Shown in pieces: positions 6,595 to 11,636 of a stretch of 11,636 nucleotides of DNA. The translations under genes and the position numbers were made by a program. The DNA is taken from NCBI GenBank assembly GCA_001603415.1, contig LUYY01000145.1, forward strand, positions 1 through 11,636, read 5' to 3'. The notes under the pieces were generated by a model, which ran no database searches, was not told the origin of the DNA, and saw nothing but the letters and a program-made list of their open reading frames with translations. This stretch comes from Bacteroidales bacterium Bact_07 (lineage in GTDB: Bacteria; Bacteroidota; Bacteroidia; Bacteroidales; Tenuifilaceae). The first letter of the stretch is position 1; each line of letters opens with the position of its first letter.

Positions 6595-8024
6595 TTATAT
6601 TCAGTGGCTAAAATAAAAGCAGCATATCCCCAGAAAAGAACCGCCACCTTATCCATATCCAAAAAGTTGTTCATAAAGCCATGTACAAGGTAGGTTATTA
6701 AACCCAGCAGTACACCTATGGTGATATTTCTTTCAGTGCTTTTGGGCTTAAGCGTTAGGGCCAGATGAAAGCCTTTGTAGAGTAGTAGCGTTAATATTAG
6801 AATAAAGGCCAACGCACCGGGTAAACCCGACTCCGAGAGCAGTCCTAAATATTCGCTATGAGCGTTACCCTTTAATCCAAGATTTGAGCTTTCGCGTGTT
6901 TTTAGGTACGATGCCTGGTAAGGAGCGTACTGAAACATATACGTGCCAGGCCCCCATCCCAAAATTGGCTTTTCCTCAAACATTCTGATAGCCGAAGTCC
7001 AGCGGTTAAGCCGTTCCACATTCGATTCATCGGTGCGGATGTTGGCTATGGAGCTGATGTGCTTACTGATATCGGCACTCGATGCCGTTTTGTGTTGGTT
7101 CAACCAAATTATGATGTCATCCTCATAATGATACACTGAACCAAACAGAATGGCAGCCATTAAAACAACGAATCGGAACCTAATTTTCAGCAGCCAAATT
7201 ACCCAAATAGCAACAGCTACCATTAGGCTAAGCCATGCAGCCCTGGTGTACGATAGTATTAAAGCAATAAGCAAAACAACTGAAAGTAAAAGGAAAAGGA
7301 TTTTTGCTTTTGACAATTTAGTTGATAAATAAAAAGCTATGGATACCGGAATAAGCAAAGCCAAAGTGGCAGCATAAGAAGTATGGTCAATGAAATAGGG
7401 ATTACATGAGCCGTGAGCAACAAACTTATCGAAAAGTCCATTTTGCCACTGCTTGGAAAGGGTGATAAGTATTACAGTAAGTAAACCCAAGGAATATAAA
7501 ACGATGACCTTTTTAAAGGGTATGGTGTTATTTACAAAGAGTATGAAGGGCAAATAGAATAACACCACGAAGTATAAGATTTTTAGCACCAAGTATTTAA
7601 ACGAAACCAGAGGAATTGTGCTTGTAACGGTAGAAACTGTGAGCCACCCCACGAAAAAGTAAATGATAAGCAAAACGGGATGCCAGGTAAACCATCGGTT
7701 TACTGAATTTTCCGATACCAGCATTAGCAGAGCAATTGGGGTTAGGGCTACCAGCATTAGCTCCGAGGGTAACCACATATCGAACTGGGAAACAGGGATA
7801 AATTCGGATAGCTGAATGGATAGTGGACTTAAAACAAGGTATGCCATATAGAATTTTACCGGAAAAAGAATGTAAACCAGCACGAAAAGTAAAAGGGCAG
7901 GAATGAGAATAAAAAAATCGCGTTCAGTACCTATCAGAAATGCATTTACCAGAATGAATGCCATGCTGGTAACCACAATCCATTTCTCCTTAGTATGGCT
8001 TAATATCGATTTTAAGATATCCAT
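6528..8024 (-). CDS. O-antigen ligase / Wzy-type polymerase family membrane protein
   Basis: A 498-residue multi-spanning inner-membrane protein (about 11-12 helices by eye) of the Wzy_C/O-antigen ligase superfamily, whose members polymerise or transfer undecaprenyl-linked sugar chains on the periplasmic side. Hallmarks are DHTSYAATLALLIP (~213-226), SYTRAAWLSL (258-267), then a periplasmic loop with RWTSAIRMFEEKPILGWGPG (341-360) and NAHSEYLGLLSESGLPG (387-403), followed by two or three final helices. Whether it is a ligase (WaaL) or a polymerase (Wzy) cannot be settled from sequence; the adjacent Wzz-type gene, 16 bp upstream in the same direction, favours a polymerase of a surface polysaccharide. 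The hydrophilic tail after ~474 is encoded by bases that overlap the phosphatase gene and is probably not part of the conserved fold. Confidence 0.87.
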   Translation of the reverse strand: MDILKSILSHTKEKWIVVTSMAFILVNAFLIGTERDFFILIPALLLFVLVYILFPVKFYMAYLVLSPLSIQLSEFIPVSQFDMWLPSELMLVALTPIALLMLVSENSVNRWFTWHPVLLIIYFFVGWLTVSTVTSTIPLVSFKYLVLKILYFVVLFYLPFILFVNNTIPFKKVIVLYSLGLLTVILITLSKQWQNGLFDKFVAHGSCNPYFIDHTSYAATLALLIPVSIAFYLSTKLSKAKILFLLLSVVLLIALILSYTRAAWLSLMVAVAIWVIWLLKIRFRFVVLMAAILFGSVYHYEDDIIIWLNQHKTASSADISKHISSIANIRTDESNVERLNRWTSAIRMFEEKPILGWGPGTYMFQYAPYQASYLKTRESSNLGLKGNAHSEYLGLLSESGLPGALAFILILTLLLYKGFHLALTLKPKSTERNITIGVLLGLITYLVHGFMNNFLDMDKVAVLFWGYAAFILATEYNYSKSKPSIEISSKTSASDSLS

Positions 8025-8040
8025 TTACCGGTATGGTAAA

Positions 8041-9057
8041 CTAATGATTTAAGCTGTTTTTTAGTCGCACAAAATATTCCTGAAGCAGAAGTAAGAAAAT
8101 GGCAAAAATAATAGCCGAAAGGGTTGCAGAAATAACAATTATGCTACGTTTAGGGTAAGCCTTTTTATCCGGGATATCAGCCCTGTCGATGATGAACTGG
8201 GTGGGAATTTGCTGTTCTGCTTCAATACGTGCTACCACTATGCTTTTTCGTAACTCGTTAAGCTGAGTTGAAAGATCGGAAATTTCAAAGGTATAGCGTG
8301 CATGTTTTGCTCCAAAGCCACCAAGTTTGGTAATTTCTTTATCAAGAATTGAAAGTTGCGATTTATTACCCTTTAAGAGCGCGTCCAGGTATTCCTTATA
8401 AAACCTTCCTGCTTGACGTTTAGGATCGATAACCCCATTTGTCATAATAGCAGCAAGGGAATCCTGTAGGATGTTTAATTCTTGTTCAACCAAAACGAAT
8501 TGCTTTTCCAATGCCTTTAGGGCATTAACGGCCACTTGTGCTTTGATGGAACGCATCAGGCTATCGGAGTAATCGACAACAGTATTGGCAATTAGCGCAG
8601 CCCATTGGGGATCGCGATCCATAACCTCAATATTGATGCTTTGGTAACGGGTGCCTTTTACCTTTACGTACTCATCAAATTTTTTGTAGGTTTTAAATTT
8701 GCTTCCTGTTGCAACGGAATCGATTTCCCAGTGATGTTGAAGCTTAAGCTTGGAAATCACCTTTTCTTTTAGTGTTCTCGAATTTAAAACCTGGAGGAAC
8801 TGTTCCATCTCCTCGGTTTCGCCAAAGTTGGTTAACCCTTCCTGTTTGTTTTCGGTTATCAGTTCTTTTGAAACCTGGTTGGCTACAGGAGGAAAAATGG
8901 TTGCAGTGGCTTTATATTGATTTTTAATAAAAAGTGATGCTATAATTGAAGCTGCAAAAGCAATTAGGCCAACAACCACTAAAATCTTCCGGCTGTTCCA
9001 TATGGTACGAGCGATTGAGAGCATCGATTTGTCCATACTGATTTCGGTGTTATCCAT
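8041..9057 (-). CDS. Wzz-type polysaccharide chain-length determinant
   Basis: An inner-membrane polysaccharide co-polymerase, 338 residues from the ATG at 9057. There is a short cytoplasmic N-terminus, a first membrane helix (~23-44, ILVVVGLIAFAASIIASLF), then QYKATATIFPP typical of the Wzz N-terminal domain. A large periplasmic region follows with coiled-coil-like helices (~170-205, ~230-280), the proline-bearing stretch RADIPDKKAYPKR just before the second helix (~305-325), and a short cytoplasmic tail. There is no Walker-type tyrosine kinase domain, so it resembles Wzz/FepE rather than Wzc. An in-frame TTG at 9087 would add ten residues; the ATG is preferred because it is canonical and leaves a normal N-terminus. 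It precedes the Wzy/ligase gene by 16 bp and presumably sets the chain length of that enzyme's product. No glycosyltransferases are nearby. Confidence 0.87.
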   Translation of the reverse strand: MDNTEISMDKSMLSIARTIWNSRKILVVVGLIAFAASIIASLFIKNQYKATATIFPPVANQVSKELITENKQEGLTNFGETEEMEQFLQVLNSRTLKEKVISKLKLQHHWEIDSVATGSKFKTYKKFDEYVKVKGTRYQSINIEVMDRDPQWAALIANTVVDYSDSLMRSIKAQVAVNALKALEKQFVLVEQELNILQDSLAAIMTNGVIDPKRQAGRFYKEYLDALLKGNKSQLSILDKEITKLGGFGAKHARYTFEISDLSTQLNELRKSIVVARIEAEQQIPTQFIIDRADIPDKKAYPKRSIIVISATLSAIIFAIFLLLLQEYFVRLKNSLNH

Positions 9058-9114
9058 AGCTAATGTTTTAGGATGCGAGAGGTTCAAATTTCATGGTTTG
9101 CCTAAAGAAAACCA

Positions 9115-9146
9115 AAGGCTTGCCATAAAACAATGTTGCAAGCCTT
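9115..9146 (-). terminator. Probable terminator after tyrS
   Basis: Arms AAGGCTTGC and GCAAGCCTT (9 bp, perfect; plus-strand 9115-9123 and 9138-9146) enclose a 14-nt loop. Read on the minus strand the stem is followed by TGGTTTTCTTT, a T-rich but interrupted tail. It lies 28 bp after the tyrS stop, between tyrS and the Wzz-type gene. The long loop and broken T-tract suggest partial termination. Confidence 0.6.
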
Positions 9147-9174
9147 CAAAGATTTTCCGAAATATATAACGGAA

Positions 9175-10470
9175 TTAATCAACAGCAAGTATGATACTGT
9201 AATTCTTTTTACCTTTTTGTACAAGAATGTATTTGCCGTTAAGCAGGGAATCGGTATTAATGGTGATATCGGCATTATCGATTTTTTGCTTATTGATGCT
9301 TAGCCCCCCACCCTGAACCAGTCGACGCAATTCGCCTTTTGAGGCGAATACTTTGGTGAGTTCGGCCGCAAGAACCGAAAAGGGGATTCCCTTGGCAAGT
9401 TCCGATTTCTTAACCTCAAAAGTGGGAACACCCTCGAAAACGGAAAGGAAAGTGTCCTCATCCATGCGGTTAAGCATTTCGGTAGTGGCATTGCCAAAAA
9501 GCATCTCCGATGCCTCAACGGCTTTGCGGTAATCGTCTTCGGAGTGAACCATAACCGTTACCTCGCGAGCAAGCATTTTTTGGAGTTTGCGCAGGTGTGG
9601 TTCTTTTTTATGCTCTACTATTAGGTTATCGATTGTGTTTTTGTCGAGCAAGGTGAATATTTTGATATACCTTTCGGCATCTTCATCGGAGGTGTTGAGC
9701 CAGAACTGGTAAAACTTATAGGGGGAGGTAAGTCGGGCATCGAGCCAAACGTTTCCGCTCTCAGTTTTACCAAACTTGGTTCCATCGGCCTTGGTGATAA
9801 GAGGGATGGTTAAGGCAAATGCCTCGCCGCCAAGCTTGCGACGAATGAGTTCGGTTCCGGTTGTGATGTTTCCCCACTGGTCGGAGCCGCCCATTTGTAA
9901 CTTACAGTTCATGTTTTGGTATAGCCAAAGGAAATCGTACCCCTGAACGAGTTGGTAGGAGAATTCGGTAAACGACATGCCCTCTTTCGATTCCTCGCCC
10001 AGGCGTTTTTTAACCGAATCCTTCGACATCATGTAGTTAACGGTGATGTGCTTACCCACATCGCGAATAAAACTAAGGAAATCGTAACCTTTCATCCAGT
10101 CGTAATTATTAACCAGAACCGCCGAAGTGGGTTTTCCACTATCAAAATCGAGGAATTTTGATAGCTGACGTTTAATACCCTCCAAATTGCGTTGGAGTGT
10201 TTCCTCGTCGAGCAGGTTACGTTCCTGCGATTTTCCACTGGGGTCACCAATCATGCCAGTTGCTCCTCCAACAAGGGCTATGGGTTTATGTCCGGCAAGT
10301 TGAAAACGCTTTAGAAGCAGGATTTGAGCAAAGCTACCAACATGAAGCGATTCGGCTGTTGGGTCAAAACCAATGTATCCGGCTGTCATTTCCTTTGCAA
10401 GTTGCTCTTCGGTTCCGGGCATCATGTCGTGTACCATGCCCCGCCATTTTAGTTCCTCTACAAAATTCAC
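9175..10470 (-). CDS. tyrS: Tyrosyl-tRNA synthetase
   Basis: A 431-residue class I aminoacyl-tRNA synthetase that charges tRNA-Tyr in the cytoplasm. The Rossmann catalytic domain has YIGFDPTAESLHVGS (32-46, containing the HIGH-equivalent HVGS), GGATGMIGDPSGK (68-80), the tRNA/tyrosine-binding GGSDQWGN (194-201) and the KMSKS-equivalent KFGKT (232-236). A helical domain and a C-terminal S4-like RNA-binding domain (~363-431, with RRLVQGGGLSINKQK) complete the bacterial TyrRS form. The KFGKT version places it in the common TyrS branch rather than TyrZ. The start codon is GTG (10470), and the conserved N-terminus MNFVEELKWRGMVHDMMPG begins there. It has its own promoter-like box just upstream and terminators on both sides, so it seems a separate unit between the arsR-cvpA pair and the wzz-wzy pair. 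Confidence 0.97.
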   Translation of the reverse strand: MNFVEELKWRGMVHDMMPGTEEQLAKEMTAGYIGFDPTAESLHVGSFAQILLLKRFQLAGHKPIALVGGATGMIGDPSGKSQERNLLDEETLQRNLEGIKRQLSKFLDFDSGKPTSAVLVNNYDWMKGYDFLSFIRDVGKHITVNYMMSKDSVKKRLGEESKEGMSFTEFSYQLVQGYDFLWLYQNMNCKLQMGGSDQWGNITTGTELIRRKLGGEAFALTIPLITKADGTKFGKTESGNVWLDARLTSPYKFYQFWLNTSDEDAERYIKIFTLLDKNTIDNLIVEHKKEPHLRKLQKMLAREVTVMVHSEDDYRKAVEASEMLFGNATTEMLNRMDEDTFLSVFEGVPTFEVKKSELAKGIPFSVLAAELTKVFASKGELRRLVQGGGLSINKQKIDNADITINTDSLLNGKYILVQKGKKNYSIILAVD

Positions 10471-10494
10471 GGCTAACCTGTTTAATGATTAAAC

Positions 10495-10519
10495 AAAAAA
10501 GGCCAAACAATTTGGCCTT
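10495..10519 (-). terminator. Intrinsic terminator between cvpA and tyrS
   Basis: Read on the minus strand, AAGGCCAAA (10519-10511), loop TTG, TTTGGCCTT (10507-10499), then a run of T (10500-10495 including the end of the stem). A perfect 9-bp stem with a 3-nt loop and T-tract is a textbook intrinsic terminator for the arsR-cvpA transcript. It lies 29 bp before the tyrS GTG and directly after a -7-like box, so it also sits in the tyrS leader. Confidence 0.85.
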
Positions 10520-10527
10520 CAAATATA
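10520..10527 (-). promoter_or_regulatory. Bacteroidota-type -7 box of tyrS
   Basis: TATATTTG on the minus strand is an exact TAnnTTTG match, the same octamer as at efp. Its last base directly abuts the left arm of the cvpA-tyrS terminator, so initiation is predicted inside that arm. TTTC about 21 bp upstream is the only -33 candidate. Confidence 0.5.
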
Positions 10528-10575
10528 GTTCATTTAGAGTAAATAGCCGAAAGCTATCAACCTAAAAACCATGCG

Positions 10576-11085
10576 TTATTTTGATTTTAACCGGTCCGTA
10601 ATCGATTCGAAATGCAGGTAAGGATAAATACTTGGGGCGAGCTTTGAGAGGGGCTTGTAAAGTATCGTTTTATTTTTGCTCTCCTCGGTATAAAAGTGGA
10701 AACGTTGATTGGCTTTCTCAACAAAAACAATGATTACGCTAATTATGAGCGCATACTTAAGTACCCCAAAAACTAACCCAAGAATTTTATTGGCCACACC
10801 CAGCGGGGTAAGGTTAAAAACCTTATCGATTAGCTTACCTATAAAATGAACTGCTACGACCACCACCACAAATGTAAGGGCAAATGCCACTATGGGTATA
10901 AATTGTCCGTTTAGCCCTGCTTTTTCCATGAGAAGTGTTGCAGTAAAATCAGAAAAACGGATAGCAACCCAAATGCCTAACAATAGCGCAGCCAGCGAGG
11001 TGAGCTGCATGATAAATCCATTAATAAACCCGCGCACTGCGCCAATCACAAGGAGTATTGCAATAATGATATCGAAAGTGGTCAT
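10576..11085 (-). CDS. CvpA family membrane protein
   Basis: A 169-residue inner-membrane protein of the CvpA (colicin V production) family. Four hydrophobic segments are visible at about 3-21, 27-45, 63-85 and 100-122. The family's opening, DIIIAILLVIGAVRGFINGFIMQL with a conserved arginine-glycine pair after helix 1, and a central IGKLIDKVFNLTPLGVANKILG motif are clear. The C-terminal ~45 residues are hydrophilic and probably cytoplasmic. The molecular role of the family is not well established; in proteobacteria CvpA has been tied to purF-linked colicin V production and to envelope or bile stress tolerance. It begins 9 bp after the stop of the ArsR-type gene, so the two are almost certainly one transcript ending at the terminator before tyrS. 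Confidence 0.88.
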   Translation of the reverse strand: MTTFDIIIAILLVIGAVRGFINGFIMQLTSLAALLLGIWVAIRFSDFTATLLMEKAGLNGQFIPIVAFALTFVVVVVAVHFIGKLIDKVFNLTPLGVANKILGLVFGVLKYALIISVIIVFVEKANQRFHFYTEESKNKTILYKPLSKLAPSIYPYLHFESITDRLKSK

Positions 11086-11094
11086 GGTTAAGCT

Positions 11095-11412
11095 TTAAAC
11101 AGTACATCTACCCACGCAGTCGAGTATCTTGCCAAGATTCTCGTTACGAAGGAAGTAAACTGTATTTTTACCCTCGCGCTTGCACGAAAGTACACCTCTA
11201 TCCTTTAAGATACCCAAGTGGTGCGAGGCAGTTGACTGTTCTATACCCAATGTTTCATATATTTGGGTAACTGTTAATTGTCCCGATTTTTCCAACAAGC
11301 TAATAATTCCTATACGGAGAGGATGTGCAATAGCCTTCAACATGTTTGCAGCCTGCTCAAGCTGCTCAATTTTCAACTCTTCTACCTGTACCATTACCGT
11401 TCTGTATTTCAA
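11095..11412 (-). CDS. ArsR/SmtB-family winged-helix transcription regulator
   Basis: A 105-residue DNA-binding repressor-type protein. Residues ~18-92 form a compact winged helix: AIAHPLRIGIISLL, the helix-turn-helix LTVTQIYETLGIEQSTASHHLGILKDRGVL (46-75), and a wing (CKREGKNTVYFL). The usual metal-site signatures of ArsR (CxC in helix 3) and SmtB (DxHxxxH in helix 5) are absent. Three cysteines remain: Cys77 at the base of the wing and Cys99/Cys103 in the final helix (DCVGRC). These could form a thiol or metal switch, but that is inference. The start is ATG 11412; a second in-frame ATG at 11394 would remove six residues. It is followed after 9 bp by cvpA and preceded by a TATATTTG box within an AT-rich near-palindrome, consistent with autoregulation. 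Confidence 0.88.
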   Translation of the reverse strand: MKYRTVMVQVEELKIEQLEQAANMLKAIAHPLRIGIISLLEKSGQLTVTQIYETLGIEQSTASHHLGILKDRGVLSCKREGKNTVYFLRNENLGKILDCVGRCTV

Positions 11413-11428
11413 TCATATTAAATACATG

Positions 11429-11436
11429 CAAATATA
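11429..11436 (-). promoter_or_regulatory. Bacteroidota-type -7 box of the ArsR-type gene
   Basis: TATATTTG on the minus strand matches TAnnTTTG, 16 bp before the ATG at 11412, predicting a very short leader. It partly overlaps the palindrome ATATTAATAT and an imperfect repeat TGAAATAT / ATATTTGCA, a plausible self-operator. No clear -33 motif is seen. Confidence 0.5.
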
Positions 11437-11492
11437 TTAATATTTCATTTTATCCCATATGCTAAATATCAATTTTTTAAAACTTTGTTTGG

Positions 11493-11507
11493 CTAAACGG
11501 TGTTTAG
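11493..11507. repeat. 15-bp palindrome in the divergent promoter region
   Basis: CTAAAC (11493-11498) and GTTTAG (11502-11507) form a perfect 6-bp inverted repeat around GGT. It lies between two divergent genes, 81 bp from the ArsR-type start and 43 bp from the right-hand start. It could be an operator for either; no T-tract follows, so it does not look like a terminator. Confidence 0.4.
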
Positions 11508-11549
11508 TATGGGTGAAATTTGGTTAATTTGCCCTAATAATAAATTGAT

Positions 11550-11636
11550 ATGCTAAAGCAGATAAAAGAGCCCATAAGTAATCATTTAGATGATTTTGAG
11601 CCTTTTTTTAAGAAAAACATGGGTTCTGATATTAGG
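11550..11636 (+). CDS. Polyprenyl synthetase family protein, N-terminal fragment
   Basis: The first 29 codons of a gene cut by the window edge, MLKQIKEPISNHLDDFEPFF followed by KKNMGSDIR. The opening resembles Bacteroidota long-chain trans-polyprenyl diphosphate synthases (octaprenyl or solanesyl type), which begin with a KxPI...LxxFE..F helix before the first catalytic region. If so, it makes the quinone side chain or a related isoprenoid precursor. The Asp-rich catalytic motifs lie beyond the edge, so this rests on the N-terminal resemblance only. It is transcribed divergently from the ArsR-type gene; TTAATTTG at 11524-11531 is a one-mismatch -7 box. Confidence 0.6.
   Translation, partial: MLKQIKEPISNHLDDFEPFFKKNMGSDIR

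Noticed and set aside
8018..8040. TTTACC...GGTAAA repeat between the wzz- and wzy-type genes
   Set aside because: Only 6-bp arms in AT-rich DNA, overlapping the wzy start; likely chance, with no T-tract.
10545..10559. Small TAGC-CGAAA-GCTA-type hairpin after cvpA
   Set aside because: A stem of about 5 bp without a T-tract; the strong terminator 26 bp further along accounts for termination.
10197..10565. Plus-strand 122-codon frame opposite tyrS
   Set aside because: It lies antisense to the highly conserved N-terminal region of TyrS and crosses the tyrS promoter/terminator unit; the product resembles nothing.
10471..10575. T-box riboswitch upstream of tyrS
   Set aside because: The 105-bp gap is too short and lacks a T-box sequence and specifier-loop architecture; its single hairpin is adequately explained as the cvpA terminator.

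Overview
The window reads as a chromosomal segment from a member of the Bacteroidota, most likely Bacteroidales-like. Three things point there: upstream elements of the form TAnnTTTG (the Bacteroidota -7 box) in place of a sigma70 -10 box, a lack of strong Shine-Dalgarno sequences, and proteins whose closest recognisable relatives are Bacteroidota versions (TsaB ending in FEPFYLKDFVA, a DUF3108 protein, EF-P with a KPGKGG tip). Base composition is moderately AT-rich and even, and I see no transposase, integrase, phage gene, tRNA, rRNA or CRISPR array. Almost all of it is ordinary core genome.

Layout, left to right. Positions 1-196 are a non-coding upstream region with a perfect 11-bp inverted repeat. 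From 197 to 4399 four plus-strand genes form a probable operon: a TolC-type outer-membrane channel, a MacA/HlyD-type periplasmic adaptor, the tRNA t6A protein TsaB, and a secreted DUF3108 protein that overlaps the tsaB end. A 303-nt gene-free stretch carries the promoter of efp (elongation factor P, 4703-5269). A clear intrinsic terminator lies between efp and a GAF-plus-PP2C phosphatase of the RsbU/SpoIIE type (5371-6594).

From there nearly everything is on the minus strand. In transcription order: an ArsR-type regulator (11412-11095) and cvpA (11085-10576) as a tight pair; a terminator overlapping the tyrS promoter; tyrS (10470-9175); a weaker terminator; then a Wzz-type chain-length protein (ending at 8041) and a Wzy/WaaL-type membrane polymerase or ligase (8024-6528). 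The stop of that last gene lies inside the end of the phosphatase gene on the other strand, a 67-bp convergent overlap. At the right edge a divergent plus-strand gene begins, the first 29 codons of a probable polyprenyl synthetase.

No single novel system stands out. The observations most worth checking are about organisation: -7 boxes that abut terminator hairpins ahead of the phosphatase gene and tyrS, a codon-phased 12-bp hairpin inside tsaB, the missing normal start codon of the DUF3108 gene, the convergent coding overlap, and an efflux pair without its inner-membrane partner.
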